64,000 nt of DNA, from positions 1,922,001-1,986,000 of the forward strand of contig NZ_CP042997.1 of NCBI RefSeq assembly GCF_008087625.1, in the 5' to 3' direction. Position numbers and translations under genes: made by a program. Position 1 is the first letter of the stretch. Each line of letters opens with the position of its first letter. Below, one piece after another: positions 1 to 8,432 of the stretch. The notes under the pieces are model-generated. The model saw only the letters and a list, made by a program, of their open reading frames with translations. It was not told the DNA's origin and ran no database searches. Source of the DNA: Aquisphaera giovannonii (GTDB lineage Bacteria > Planctomycetota > Planctomycetia > Isosphaerales > Isosphaeraceae).

Positions 1-168
1 AACACCGCGACCGACCGAGGCCTCACCATCCAGGCAGAACTCGATCCGGGCAGCTATCCGACCGGGATCAAGGTGACTGACGAACAACTGGCCGCGGTGA
101 ACATTACACCCAATGCATTCCACGGCGAATGGAACTACTCCATCCTGCCTGGTAAGCGAGAAAAATAG
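1..168 (+). CDS. ISAzo13-family transposase, C-terminal end (partial)
   Basis: Frame 1 is open from the window edge to a TAG at 166-168 and encodes the last 55 residues of a protein. The order of motifs (LTIQAELD, YPTGIKV, then AFHGEWNY just before the end) is the typical C-terminus of the ISAzo13 (Rhodopirellula-type DDE) transposases that are abundant in planctomycetes. The catalytic part lies outside the window. The next gene begins six bases after the stop on the other strand, so two insertion sequences are packed together. Family assignment rests on recognised motifs only. Confidence 0.75.
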   Translation, partial: NTATDRGLTIQAELDPGSYPTGIKVTDEQLAAVNITPNAFHGEWNYSILPGKREK

Positions 169-173
169 GCAAC

Positions 174-1700
174 TTATTCTGACGAGGCTCCCAGCCTCAT
201 CAGGAAGGCGCCACGCCACGGGTTCCACGACAGGATCCGGTAGATCAACCTCCTGCCACCTCGGATGATCTGGCAGGGCATCTCGATCATCGCCGCTCGG
301 AACGTCCGGAACTCCATCGCCAGCAGGGCCCGCTTCTGGGCCTCGTGACGCTCGGCGTGCCGCGGCGAGATCGGCAGCAGCAGCGCCGACCACGCCTTCA
401 GGCTCCAGGCCAGGCTCGCCATCACCATGTACGCCCAGTTGCTCACCAGGTCGTCCACCGGCGTCGCGAGCGCGTGCACCCCGCCCTTCAGCTGCGCGAC
501 CAGGTTCTCCTGATTGCACCGCCGGTTCGCATCCAGGACGACCGCCTCGGCGGGCCGCTCGCGGTCGTTGGTGATGAAGAAGAAGTATCGGTACTCCTCG
601 AACAGGCGCATCTGGCCCTTGTCCCTCGCCAGCCGCTTGCGGAGCACCACGACCCGATACGCGCGGTCGCAGGCCGTGGGCCGATAGTCGAACTCCGCGA
701 CCATCTCCTCGAGCGTCCCGATCGTCTCGAATTCGCGGGCCTCGACGACCTTCGCCTTGTGCCGCTCGGGCCGCTCGCGGGGCACGGTCCCGATGGGCGG
801 CTCGGGCCGCTCCAGGTAGCCGTAGGCGCCCTCGGGCAGGGCGACCAGGTTGGGCATCGCGTCGAGGCCGAAGATGAAGCGGACGTGGCCGGCGTCGTCC
901 CAGCGATCCAGCCGCCTCGTCTGCGAGAAGTCGGTGTCGCCGCGCAGCAGGACCTCGCGGAAGCCGGCTCGGCGGCACAGCGCGATGGCCTTCTCCTCGT
1001 AGACCCACGCCTCGTCGTGCGACGGCCGGTTGCCGGGGCGGTCGGCCAGGAACGGCGGCTCGGAGGTGTTGGCCAGCGAGACGACCAGCGGGTGATAGCC
1101 CCAGGTGCCGTCGTAGGCGATGTCGATGCCCGCCTTGCACTCGGCGCCGGTGCCGACGAGGGTGCCGTCGATGTCGATGATCGCCCGCTCGAAGAAGCCG
1201 GCGGGCTGCTGCCGCCAGACGCGGAGCCGGGCCGCGTTGAAGGCGTCCATGAGGTCCAGGACGTCGGGCCCCTCGAAGCGGCGGCAGAAGTCGCCCCCGG
1301 TGGTGGGGTCGGGGATCCGCCCGGCGCCAAGGGCGTCGAGGAAGGCCTCGTCGTTGCGTCGCAGCTCGATGTGCTCGATGCGGCTGCCGCCGGCGGCGAT
1401 GTTCAGGGCGACGTTGAGGACGTGGTCGGACTCGTGATAGGGGAGGTGCCGCCTCAGGAGCTTGAGTCGGGAGTCGATGTCGCCGATCAGGCCGGAGGCG
1501 CGGGCGACCATCATCAGGGCGCCGACGCCGCCGCAGGCGATGCCGCGGGCTCGGGAGGAGAGCTCGTAGTGGACGTCGGTGGCCGTGAACATGGGGGACT
1601 CGCGTTCCTCCCCGGGACGATTCTCCAGCCGTCTCTCGAGTCTCCTCTTGCTCCGCCGCAGCTTCTCGCGGACAGTGGTCCTCACTCGAAAACCCTCCAT
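174..1700 (-). CDS. IS1380-family transposase
   Basis: A 508-residue protein whose middle part carries the DDE-type signatures of IS1380 transposases: an IDIDGT block near residue 175, a long aspartate-rich segment with LLRGDTDFS near residue 252, and a C-terminal Asn/Glu region (RCNQENLVAQLKGG). The length matches intact IS1380 transposases (about 430-510 aa) and no internal stop or shift is present, so it may be functional. The first 35 residues are very Arg-rich. Clear terminal repeats could not be fixed. The gene ends six bases from the ISAzo13-type transposase stop, which suggests insertion beside an older element. Confidence 0.85.
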   Translation of the reverse strand: MEGFRVRTTVREKLRRSKRRLERRLENRPGEERESPMFTATDVHYELSSRARGIACGGVGALMMVARASGLIGDIDSRLKLLRRHLPYHESDHVLNVALNIAAGGSRIEHIELRRNDEAFLDALGAGRIPDPTTGGDFCRRFEGPDVLDLMDAFNAARLRVWRQQPAGFFERAIIDIDGTLVGTGAECKAGIDIAYDGTWGYHPLVVSLANTSEPPFLADRPGNRPSHDEAWVYEEKAIALCRRAGFREVLLRGDTDFSQTRRLDRWDDAGHVRFIFGLDAMPNLVALPEGAYGYLERPEPPIGTVPRERPERHKAKVVEAREFETIGTLEEMVAEFDYRPTACDRAYRVVVLRKRLARDKGQMRLFEEYRYFFFITNDRERPAEAVVLDANRRCNQENLVAQLKGGVHALATPVDDLVSNWAYMVMASLAWSLKAWSALLLPISPRHAERHEAQKRALLAMEFRTFRAAMIEMPCQIIRGGRRLIYRILSWNPWRGAFLMRLGASSE

Positions 1701-1991
1701 TGCTGGAATAGTGAGAACGTGTAGACACCTCCATTATTCCAGGAATGCCGAGGGTTTTCGAGCTTTGTCCTTCAGCCGACCCAATTCGAGGTATATATCA
1801 CGCTTGGTTCAGGCCTAGAGTCGCTCGAGGAGACGCTCCCGCCGTGGGCGGCGGCCTTGGCTCCTGGGTCGCCATGCTTCTCCTCGGCAGCAGCGAGCCC
1901 ATGTCTTTCTTGAGCGTGCTTGGTGGTTTCGGGAGGGGTCGAGTCAGCCCGACGTACCATCTTGAGGGGATCTCTTTACTCGGAGGAATCC

Positions 1992-2471
1992 ATGGGCGGA
2001 CTGGCTGCGGTAGATCATGATCAGCCCGACGTCTGGACGATGCCGGGCCATCCCATCGACGACGCGGGGCTGAACGTCAAGCTCAAGGCCGTGCTCGCCG
2101 AGACGAACCCCGGGCATCTCGCCGGGGCGTGGCTGCCGTACGGCCAGATGGTCATGGCGGCGGCGAGGGCGTCATCGGACCCGGCATGGGCCATCGACCA
2201 TCACGACCCGCTGGTCCGTCGGGTGTCGGGGTTCGTGCGGTTCCTGGCGACCTTCTACTCGAGCTGCGGCAGGTCGTCCTGCGTCGTGCTCGCGAAGGAT
2301 GCCAGCAGGGCGATCGGGGCTCCGCAGTACGCGATCGTCGGCATCCTCAAGCAGTTGGCCGCGATGGGCGTCATCCGCTCCATCCCCCCCGGCCCCGGCT
2401 GCTTCAGCCCGACGTGGGAGTGGATCGGAGAGGTGGGTAGGTCCGGTACGCCAGTCCGGGCAACGGCCTGA
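1992..2471 (+). CDS. Hypothetical protein with a possible winged-helix C-terminus
   Basis: A 159-residue protein starting at ATG 1992, chosen because GGAGG at 1982-1986 sits five bases upstream; the frame is open further upstream without another ribosome-binding site. The segment from about residue 100 to 135 (LAKDASRAIGAPQYAIVGIL, then QLAAMGVI) has the spacing of a helix-turn-helix followed by a recognition helix, as in replication or regulatory proteins of small mobile elements. No family was recognised. It is flanked by insertion sequences and faces the same way as the integrase cluster, so it may be the leftmost visible gene of the integrated element. Confidence 0.6.
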   Translation: MGGLAAVDHDQPDVWTMPGHPIDDAGLNVKLKAVLAETNPGHLAGAWLPYGQMVMAAARASSDPAWAIDHHDPLVRRVSGFVRFLATFYSSCGRSSCVVLAKDASRAIGAPQYAIVGILKQLAAMGVIRSIPPGPGCFSPTWEWIGEVGRSGTPVRATA

Positions 2472-2622
2472 CGAACCCGCGGCTCGTTGGCGAGCCCCGC
2501 GGCCGGCGATGCCTGCTGGCCTCCTGATGCGACCCGTCCCTACGGCCGGCCCCCCACCATGGGATGCCCGGCCGTTTTCGTGCGCCGCCTTGCTCGCCTC
2601 CGGGGTCCACGGGACGACCGAG

Positions 2623-2630
2623 GAAAAATC
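2623..2630. repeat. Target-site duplication, left copy
   Basis: The octamer GAAAAATC abuts the left inverted repeat of the ISL3/IS256-like element. Confidence 0.7.
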
Positions 2631-4167
2631 GAGACTTCTCGCCGATCACCACCTCGATTTCATGCGGACTGACTTGATTGTTGTGTAGTCTGGGTTTGCG
2701 ACTCGCCACACCCGGCTTCATCCGGGACCTCGCGTCCTCTCGTTTCGGCCCGGGTCCATTCCCGCCAGATGCCATCCAACGTCAAGGCCACGAATCGCAC
2801 CAGCGTCCGCCGGCGACGCCACTTGTACCGCACCTTCTCCAGAAACCGGAACACCCGGTTGGTCCGCTCCACGTGGTTATTGGTCCGCACCCGCCGGCTC
2901 TCCGGGTCGTTCAGGTACGCCATCAGCTTGGCGAACTTCCCCTCGTCCAGTTGCTCCATCGCCTTGACCAACTCGGGGACCGCCAGGAACGCGGGATCGC
3001 GCACCAGGGCCGACCGGCGGCAAGCCGCCTGGTGCCGGTCCTTGGGCGTGTCGAACACCCAGTAGATCCGGTCGGCGAATCGCCGCAACGTCGCCAACGC
3101 GGGCGGGTATTCCAGGGCCCGCTTCAGGTCGCCCCGCTCCGCCTCGGTCAAGTTCTCGCGGCGCTTCACGATCAGGTGGCGGTGCTTGAACACGAAGTGC
3201 GCCTTCTCCTTGACCGTCAGGCCGCGTCGCTTCGCGGCGGCCTTGGCCTTGGCCCCCTTGCGGCCCCGCTTCTTCTTGCGGCCGGCCTTGCCCCGCCGGC
3301 CCATCGCCGTGCGCATCCGGCGTACGGCGTCGAGGATCAGCTCGTTGATGTCCTTGATGACGTGGAACACGCACAGCTGATGCGCCGCGTCGGGCCACAA
3401 CTCGGCGAGGACGGCGGGATACAGGTTCGACCCGTCGGTGACCACGACCTCGGGGGCCAACCCCCAGGTCTTGAGGTTGCCCAGGAACCGCCGCATGTGC
3501 GACTGATCGTTGGCGGCGACCAGCGCGAAGGCCACCGGCAGGTCATTCAAGGGGTCGGTGGCCAGCAGCAAGGTGAAGCGGCCGAGATGCAGTTCGTCGA
3601 CGCAGAGCGCGCCGCTGAAGCGGTCCAGCACCTCACGGCGGTGCGTTGCCATGTCGAGTTGCGCGGCCCGGTCGCGGAGCACGTCGTAGACGAACCCCGA
3701 GGACGGGTCGAGGAGGAAGTCGCGCCGGAGTGACCGGAGGGTGCGTTCGACGCTCATCCCGTCCTTGAGGATGCGATCGAGGACGAGGTCGCGGACCTTG
3801 TTGTCGTAGGCGGCCCTGGGGATCACACCCTCGTGGGTGTTGCGGAAGGTCGTGGAGCACTCGCATCGGGCGGCGTACTCGCCGTAGGTGACCTCCAGGT
3901 AGGCGACGGCCTTGTAGGTGACGGTTCGGACCCTGCGGGTGATCGTCCGCTTCCGCCGGCCTCGCTTGCCGCACCGGGGGCACGGAGCCTTCTTGGGGGC
4001 GCATCGAACCGGTATAACGATCGGTGTGGGTGCCTCGGTGCCCATGGCCTGCATCCCTGGTGTTGAGGTCGGTAAGCACCCTCATTCACCGGGATGCAGG
4101 CCCTATCTTACAAGAGCAGAACGACTTGCTGACCCTGCTCGGATGGTGGGGTACAGCGAGAAGTCTC
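2631..4167 (-). mobile_element. ISL3/IS256-like insertion sequence, complete
   Basis: The element is bounded by a perfect 12-bp inverted repeat: GAGACTTCTCGC at 2631-2642 and its reverse complement at 4156-4167. Directly outside both ends stands the same octamer GAAAAATC (2623-2630 and 4168-4175), read here as the target-site duplication. An 8-bp duplication fits the ISL3 and IS256 families. Internally there is one transposase on the minus strand. Intact gene, ends and duplication point to a fairly recent insertion. Total length is 1537 bp. Confidence 0.8.
2660..4054 (-). CDS. Zinc-ribbon DDE transposase (ISL3/IS256-like)
   Basis: A 464-residue transposase. Residues 25-66 hold four cysteines in CPRC and CEC pairs, a zinc ribbon like that of ISL3 transposases. 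The catalytic triad is plausible as Asp in VDELHL, Asp in VVTDGSN and Glu in NNHVERTNR. A CVFH motif between the second Asp and the Glu resembles the C(2)H signature of IS256/Mutator enzymes, so the family lies between ISL3 and IS256 by eye. A Lys/Arg-rich stretch (residues about 252-275) may bind DNA. The frame is intact. It is the only gene inside the element at 2631-4167. Confidence 0.8.
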   Translation of the reverse strand: MQAMGTEAPTPIVIPVRCAPKKAPCPRCGKRGRRKRTITRRVRTVTYKAVAYLEVTYGEYAARCECSTTFRNTHEGVIPRAAYDNKVRDLVLDRILKDGMSVERTLRSLRRDFLLDPSSGFVYDVLRDRAAQLDMATHRREVLDRFSGALCVDELHLGRFTLLLATDPLNDLPVAFALVAANDQSHMRRFLGNLKTWGLAPEVVVTDGSNLYPAVLAELWPDAAHQLCVFHVIKDINELILDAVRRMRTAMGRRGKAGRKKKRGRKGAKAKAAAKRRGLTVKEKAHFVFKHRHLIVKRRENLTEAERGDLKRALEYPPALATLRRFADRIYWVFDTPKDRHQAACRRSALVRDPAFLAVPELVKAMEQLDEGKFAKLMAYLNDPESRRVRTNNHVERTNRVFRFLEKVRYKWRRRRTLVRFVALTLDGIWREWTRAETRGREVPDEAGCGESQTQTTQQSSQSA

Positions 4168-4175
4168 GAAAAATC
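4168..4175. repeat. Target-site duplication, right copy
   Basis: The octamer GAAAAATC abuts the right inverted repeat of the ISL3/IS256-like element and is identical to the left copy. Confidence 0.7.
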
Positions 4176-4249
4176 CGGCAAGGGCGGGACAGGGGCGGAC
4201 GTATGCTTCATAAGAGGGAATTGATGCTCACGTCTTCAGGAGCTGTCGC

Positions 4250-4459
4250 GTGGATACGCATCAGCCGGTCGCCTGCGAGGGGCTGGCCACAGCGCTGACG
4301 CTGGCGGACATCGCGAGGGACGCCAGGCGGTGCACCAGGACCATCCAGCGGGCCGTCAATTCGGGACAGCTGCCCCCCCACGACTTTGAAGTTGGGCGGG
4401 CGAGGTACTGGCGTAGGGCGACCGTCGAGGGCTGGCTGGCGGGGCGGAAGGGGGTTTGA
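4250..4459 (+). CDS. AlpA-like excisionase / small HTH protein (copy 1)
   Basis: A 69-residue protein starting at GTG 4250 with AGGAG at 4238-4242. It has the layout of AlpA/MerR-type excisionases: LADIARDA followed by a second helix, a basic wing (VGRARYWRR) and a terminal VEGWLAGRK helix. Such proteins act as recombination directionality factors or as regulators of integrated elements. It is closely similar in pattern to the protein at 8433 (SGQLPPHDFEVGR against SGRLPKPDFQLGR). It is the first gene to the right of the ISL3/IS256-like element and precedes the DUF3987-like gene in the same direction. Confidence 0.65.
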   Translation: MDTHQPVACEGLATALTLADIARDARRCTRTIQRAVNSGQLPPHDFEVGRARYWRRATVEGWLAGRKGV

Positions 4460-4513
4460 CATGGGCCGGCGGCGGACGTCGTGACAGAAGGCCATTTGCA
4501 TAGGGGTTCGTTC

Positions 4514-5596
4514 ATGAATGTGGATCTGAGGATTTCCCCGGACCTCCTCGGCGGCGGCGCCTCCGGCAGGTTCGCCGCGGCGATCCCCGACTCGCTTCGT
4601 GCGTCCGGATCGCATGCCGTGCTGAGCGCGCTGGCCGCGGTCGGTGGCGTCGTCGGCCTTGCGGTGCGGGCTCGCTGGGGCACCCGGAGGTTCGGGGTGA
4701 ACCACGAAGTGGTGCTCCACGGCCCCGGCGCCTGGCGGGCCATCGAGGCGTCCCTGGACCCGCTGCGGGGTTCGGACCTGCTGCTCGACGGCGATCGGGC
4801 CAACCACTACAACACGATGCTCCGCGGGCTCAAGACCAGGCCCCAGGGCGTGGTGGCCGCAATTCGCGACGCGAGCCAGCTCGTCGGCGAGATCCTGCTC
4901 GAGCGGCAGGTGGACACCACCCTCGTGCTCGTCACCCGCGCCCTCCTTGCGGACGGCGCGGCGACCGGCGGCATGTTGAAGGGCGCCGACGAGACCCCGT
5001 GGGCCACGCTGGTCGAGCGGCACGAGGAGATCGTCGACCTCGACTCGCCGTAAGTCATGCTCGCATGCAAGAGGCCCTGCGTGTCGCTGCTCGCCTGCGT
5101 CGGCGACAACGTGGTTCCGGTCATCCCGCGGCATTGCCAGGCCGGGGCGCTCGCGCGTCTCGTGTGGGGGCTCGCCGATCGGCCCAGGAGCGACCTCCAG
5201 CCGGCCCGTGCGGACATACCCGAGGACATCGTCGAGGGCTGGGAGGACCTCCTGCGCGGGCTCATGGGCGTCCCGTTCCAAGGGCCGGACCGCCCGCTGC
5301 TCGTCGACTTCGAGGCCGACGCCCTGCGGGAGTTCGAGGTTTGGTATTCCGCCTCGGTCCGCCGATTGGAGACGCGTGGCACCTCGATGGACCGCCTCCT
5401 GCGCGACGCCGAAGTCCGATCCCTGGATCGGGTGCCCGGCCTCGCGTTGGCCTTCACCTTAATCGACGCGGTCGAAGCCGGCGACCCGATCGGCGAAGGG
5501 GTCGCCATCGGCCCGGACGTCCTCTGTCGGGCCATCGAGCTGCGTTCAGCCCTGTCGGCACACACCGAGGCGGCGCTGGCGACATTGCGAGCCTGA
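4514..5596 (+). pseudogene. DUF3987-like gene split by an in-frame TAA
   Basis: Two open frames lie in the same reading phase: 4514-5053 (179 aa) and 5057-5596 (179 aa), separated only by TAA 5051-5053 and one codon. Read through, the join gives a Pro-Cys-x-Ser-Leu-Leu context followed by a GALARLVWG segment, as expected for the primase/helicase-associated DUF3987 proteins of phages and integrated elements. The upstream half has ATG 4514 behind AGGGG. Either the gene carries a nonsense mutation, or the second half is made separately from ATG 5057 by coupling. The N-terminal ATPase part of the family was not clearly seen, so the gene may also be shortened. Family assignment is moderate. Confidence 0.55.
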
Positions 5597-5634
5597 GCCC
5601 GATCGGACGCGAACGAAGGGAGGGTGATGACGCG

Positions 5635-5847
5635 ATGCCGAGGAAGCTGACCCATCCACCGAAGTCGCACCTTGATCACGCGTCACTGCCCGACGCCTCA
5701 AGGATGCTCGACGTCCCGGGGTCGGTCATCATGGCCGCGTTGGACTCCGGGAGGTTTCTGACACCCAGGCTGTGGACCAATAAGGGCCCGGTCTGGATCA
5801 GGGCGGACCTGGCCGATTGGGTTGCGGCCGGGTCGTTCCCGCGGTGA
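5635..5847 (+). CDS. Small HTH/excisionase-like protein (copy 2)
   Basis: A 70-residue protein starting at ATG 5635 behind the purine-rich GAAGGGAGGG at 5614-5624. Its layout resembles the other two small proteins of this element: a LPDASRML helix, a turn, a second helix (IMAALDSGRF), a basic strand and a final ADLADWVAAG helix typical of AlpA or HTH_17 proteins. Sequence identity to the other two is low, so it may bind a different site. It follows the split DUF3987-like gene by 38 bases and probably shares its transcript. Confidence 0.55.
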   Translation: MPRKLTHPPKSHLDHASLPDASRMLDVPGSVIMAALDSGRFLTPRLWTNKGPVWIRADLADWVAAGSFPR

Positions 5848-5911
5848 CCCACGCGATCGAATTCAAGCCGGCCGGTCAGGATGGCCGCCAGCGATTTTCA
5901 CGGACGAAGCC

Positions 5912-6814
5912 ATGGAATCGACCGAAAGCATGCGGTCGGCGACGGCAACGGCTCCCGAAAAGGGCCCTAAGGGCCCTGTTCGCGCCGGACTGGCCGCCGT
6001 CGCCGACCTCCCACTCCCGGACGCGGGACCGGGACGGCTCCCCCGGGTCGCCCCGGCCTGGCCGTGGGCTGCCGCCCCGCCGCAGGCACTCGCCGAGCCG
6101 GACGAAGGCGTCCCCGAAGGCCGAGGCGAGCCTCCGGACGGCCCAGTTCAACCTTCGCACGACCTGTACCTGACCCGGGCGACGGCTGCGGCCCGTGAGT
6201 TCATCCTCGGTGAGTTGCCGCCCAGGATCTGCAAGACCATCGACCTCTTGCGGGCCGCATGGCGTGGACGAGGGGGCCATCCGAAGCCGTTCTCGATGGC
6301 CCTGCGCGGGCTGGCCGAGGAAGGCGTCGTCGTTGACCGGGCCGGGTTCGTTGCAATCGCCTCCTCGGCCTCTTGCCTCCCCCGCGAGCAGCCGTGGCTG
6401 CGATACAGACGCCCCGACGGCAGCAAGACCGGGCGACGCTCGCGACCGGGAAAGGGTACGGGGTCCAGGCCGGTGCCGGGCCTCTCGCCCGTCGAGCGAC
6501 GGCTCTGGGGCTACCTGCGGGACGGCCGATGCGGGGTGACGTTCAGGAGCCATAGTGCCGCGTGCACGTCGGGGAAGTTCGCGTTCGTCGCCCCGGACGC
6601 CAAGCTCGCCGTCGATGTGGGGGACGGAAATCGGGGACACGACCGGTCGCTTGCCTCGAAAGGCTGGAGAGTACTGCGGGTCGCGGTCACCTCAGCCGAG
6701 GCGGACCCCGGGGCGGTCGTCCTCGCGATCGGCCGGGCGTTGCAGGAGCAAGCTGTGAACCCGATCGGCTTCGGGACGTTCGAGGCCGACCTGGACGGCG
6801 CTCGCGACAGTTGA
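5912..6814 (+). CDS. DUF559 (Vsr/restriction-fold) nuclease-like protein
   Basis: A 300-residue protein; ATG 5912 was chosen as the first start beyond the previous gene, though earlier in-frame starts exist. Residues from about 190 to 290 follow the DUF559 pattern: SPVERRLWGYLRDG, then FAFVAPDAKLAVDVGDG, a GHDRSL block, and GWRVLRVAV before a final helix. DUF559 domains have the fold of very-short-patch and MutH-type endonucleases. The usual Glu of the central strand (EvDG) is replaced by VGDG here, so activity is uncertain. A region at about 85-160 may be a winged helix. The N-terminal 70 residues are Pro/Ala-rich. It lies inside the tRNA-Leu element. Confidence 0.6.
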   Translation: MESTESMRSATATAPEKGPKGPVRAGLAAVADLPLPDAGPGRLPRVAPAWPWAAAPPQALAEPDEGVPEGRGEPPDGPVQPSHDLYLTRATAAAREFILGELPPRICKTIDLLRAAWRGRGGHPKPFSMALRGLAEEGVVVDRAGFVAIASSASCLPREQPWLRYRRPDGSKTGRRSRPGKGTGSRPVPGLSPVERRLWGYLRDGRCGVTFRSHSAACTSGKFAFVAPDAKLAVDVGDGNRGHDRSLASKGWRVLRVAVTSAEADPGAVVLAIGRALQEQAVNPIGFGTFEADLDGARDS

Positions 6815-6841
6815 CCTTTTACGGCTGGCGAGGCCAGCAGG

Positions 6842-8260
6842 ATGCGGGACGTGGCAGGATACGGTCGGAGCTGGACGGACGACGCCTACGGTTACGGCGA
6901 GTCTCGCCCCGGAATCAAGCCGGCGGCCCCGGACGCGGGCGACTACATGCGGTCGCCGCAGACCTTCGGCACGCCCCCGCGCGTCCGCGCGATGGAAGCC
7001 AAGGCCGGGTCGATCGGCCGGGCGTTCACGGAGGACCAGAACCGGATGATCGGGCGGGCCGCGATGAGCAACGCGGACATCCGCCGCGAGTCCGACGGCC
7101 AGGCGCTGTCGATGATGAGCCCGGAGCAGCGGTCCGCCTATGACGCCAACACGGCGAGGGACCTGGGACGGCGGTTCCCGTTCATCGCCGCGAACCCGGG
7201 CGTCGCCGCCCAGCAGCCCGGGGCCGCGCTCGCCGGGATCGCAGGCGGGCTGCCGGGGCTCGAGCACGTAGCCCCGCAAGTCCCGGCCGCACAGCCGGGG
7301 CCGCGGATCGGTGTGGCCGGGGCCCCCGGCCTGGGCCGTCCCGGGGTCGCCATCTGCGGAGCGGCCGCCCCACCGGGTCCGCAAGCCCCCGCCCGCATCC
7401 AGCCCGGCGGCCCGATCGCTCAAGGCGCCGCGATGCCCGGGGGCGTCGGGGCCGGCCTCGCCGCCCCGGCCGGTCCCGCCCCCGGAGCCGCGCCCCGCCC
7501 CCCGATCCAGAACATGAGCCCGGAGTTCATCGCGGGCGTGGCCCCGCGCGTTCAGAAGCACTACATGCAGACCGCACCGGATGCGGCCGGCGGTAGCCCC
7601 TTCATAGCGGCGTTCGGCCGTCCCGGAGTCTCCGGGCGGGAGTTCCAGCCTGGCGGAGTGCGATCGCTGCCCATGCCGCCGGGCCAGCAGCACGCCGTGT
7701 TCGACCCGTTCAAGCCCACGGGGGTGGTTCCCGAAGAGATCCAGAAGGCCAACGCGGCGTGGGTCGCCAGGCAGGACGCACAGACCTCTCTGACCTCGGC
7801 CCAGGCCGAGCAGCACCGTGCCACCGCCGCGTTCATGCAGCGGTTCGGCCCTTTGATGGCAGCCCGAGAACTGAACGGGATGTTCGACCCGAAGTCCCCA
7901 GCCGGGCAACAATTCCAGGGCGGGCTCGAGGATCTGATGCGGCAGGCGTTCCCGGGGCTGAAGCCTGCGGCCCCCGGCGTGCCCGCGGCCCCGCATCCGC
8001 CCGCCATCCCCGCCATGCCCGGGGATCAGGCGACCGCGGGGGGCCGTCCCTTCATGCCGTTCCCGCCCGGCCTCAAGCCCCCGACCACGCCGGGGACGCA
8101 GGCCCCCGCCCCGCCCGCGGCCGTGGCGCCGGGGGGCGGCCTGGGCGCGGGGCCGTGGGGCATCATCCCGAACCCGGTCGCCCCACCCGGGTACAGGCCG
8201 TCTCGGGCGCCGCTCGAGGACTTCCTCGGTGCGATCTTCGGGGGATGGGGGAATCCGTGA
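6842..8260 (+). CDS. Pro/Ala/Gly-rich protein of unknown function
   Basis: A 472-residue protein of strongly biased composition. Residues 1-115 are mixed, with a helical part rich in Met, Asp and Arg (DQNRMIGRAAMS, MMSPEQRSAYDA). Most of the rest is low-complexity Pro/Gly/Ala, broken by a more ordered part near residues 215-380 that includes a glutamine-containing helix. There is no signal peptide and no membrane segment. It ends two bases before a 19-bp inverted repeat. No family was recognised. Its position among element genes suggests a structural or mobilisation role, but this is only inferred. Confidence 0.55.
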   Translation: MRDVAGYGRSWTDDAYGYGESRPGIKPAAPDAGDYMRSPQTFGTPPRVRAMEAKAGSIGRAFTEDQNRMIGRAAMSNADIRRESDGQALSMMSPEQRSAYDANTARDLGRRFPFIAANPGVAAQQPGAALAGIAGGLPGLEHVAPQVPAAQPGPRIGVAGAPGLGRPGVAICGAAAPPGPQAPARIQPGGPIAQGAAMPGGVGAGLAAPAGPAPGAAPRPPIQNMSPEFIAGVAPRVQKHYMQTAPDAAGGSPFIAAFGRPGVSGREFQPGGVRSLPMPPGQQHAVFDPFKPTGVVPEEIQKANAAWVARQDAQTSLTSAQAEQHRATAAFMQRFGPLMAARELNGMFDPKSPAGQQFQGGLEDLMRQAFPGLKPAAPGVPAAPHPPAIPAMPGDQATAGGRPFMPFPPGLKPPTTPGTQAPAPPAAVAPGGGLGAGPWGIIPNPVAPPGYRPSRAPLEDFLGAIFGGWGNP

Positions 8261-8262
8261 CA

Positions 8263-8328
8263 GGCGACCGCGGCCGGGGCGAGGAGTGCCGTCCCCTCCC
8301 TCCTGAACCCGCCCCGGCCGCGGTCGCC
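8263..8328 (+). terminator. Long perfect inverted repeat after the Pro-rich gene
   Basis: A perfect 19-bp inverted repeat (8263-8281 and 8310-8328) encloses a 28-base loop that itself contains GGAG/CTCC complementarity. It starts two bases after the stop codon of the upstream gene. There is no T run, so it may be a strong stem-type terminator, a protein-binding site, or an element-specific signal. Confidence 0.6.
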
Positions 8329-8432
8329 CGTAGCGTCGGCCTTATTCGCAGGGATACGGCCAGGGTCGGACCCGTCGCGCGTATCCTCCTGCGGTGACCT
8401 TGCAGAGGAAGTGCGAATCGGAGGTGCCCGAC

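Noticed and set aside
345-1724. Long plus-strand frame opposite the IS1380 transposase
   Set aside because: It mirrors the real gene in a GC-rich sequence, has no start signal or family motif and shows a composition typical of antisense frames.
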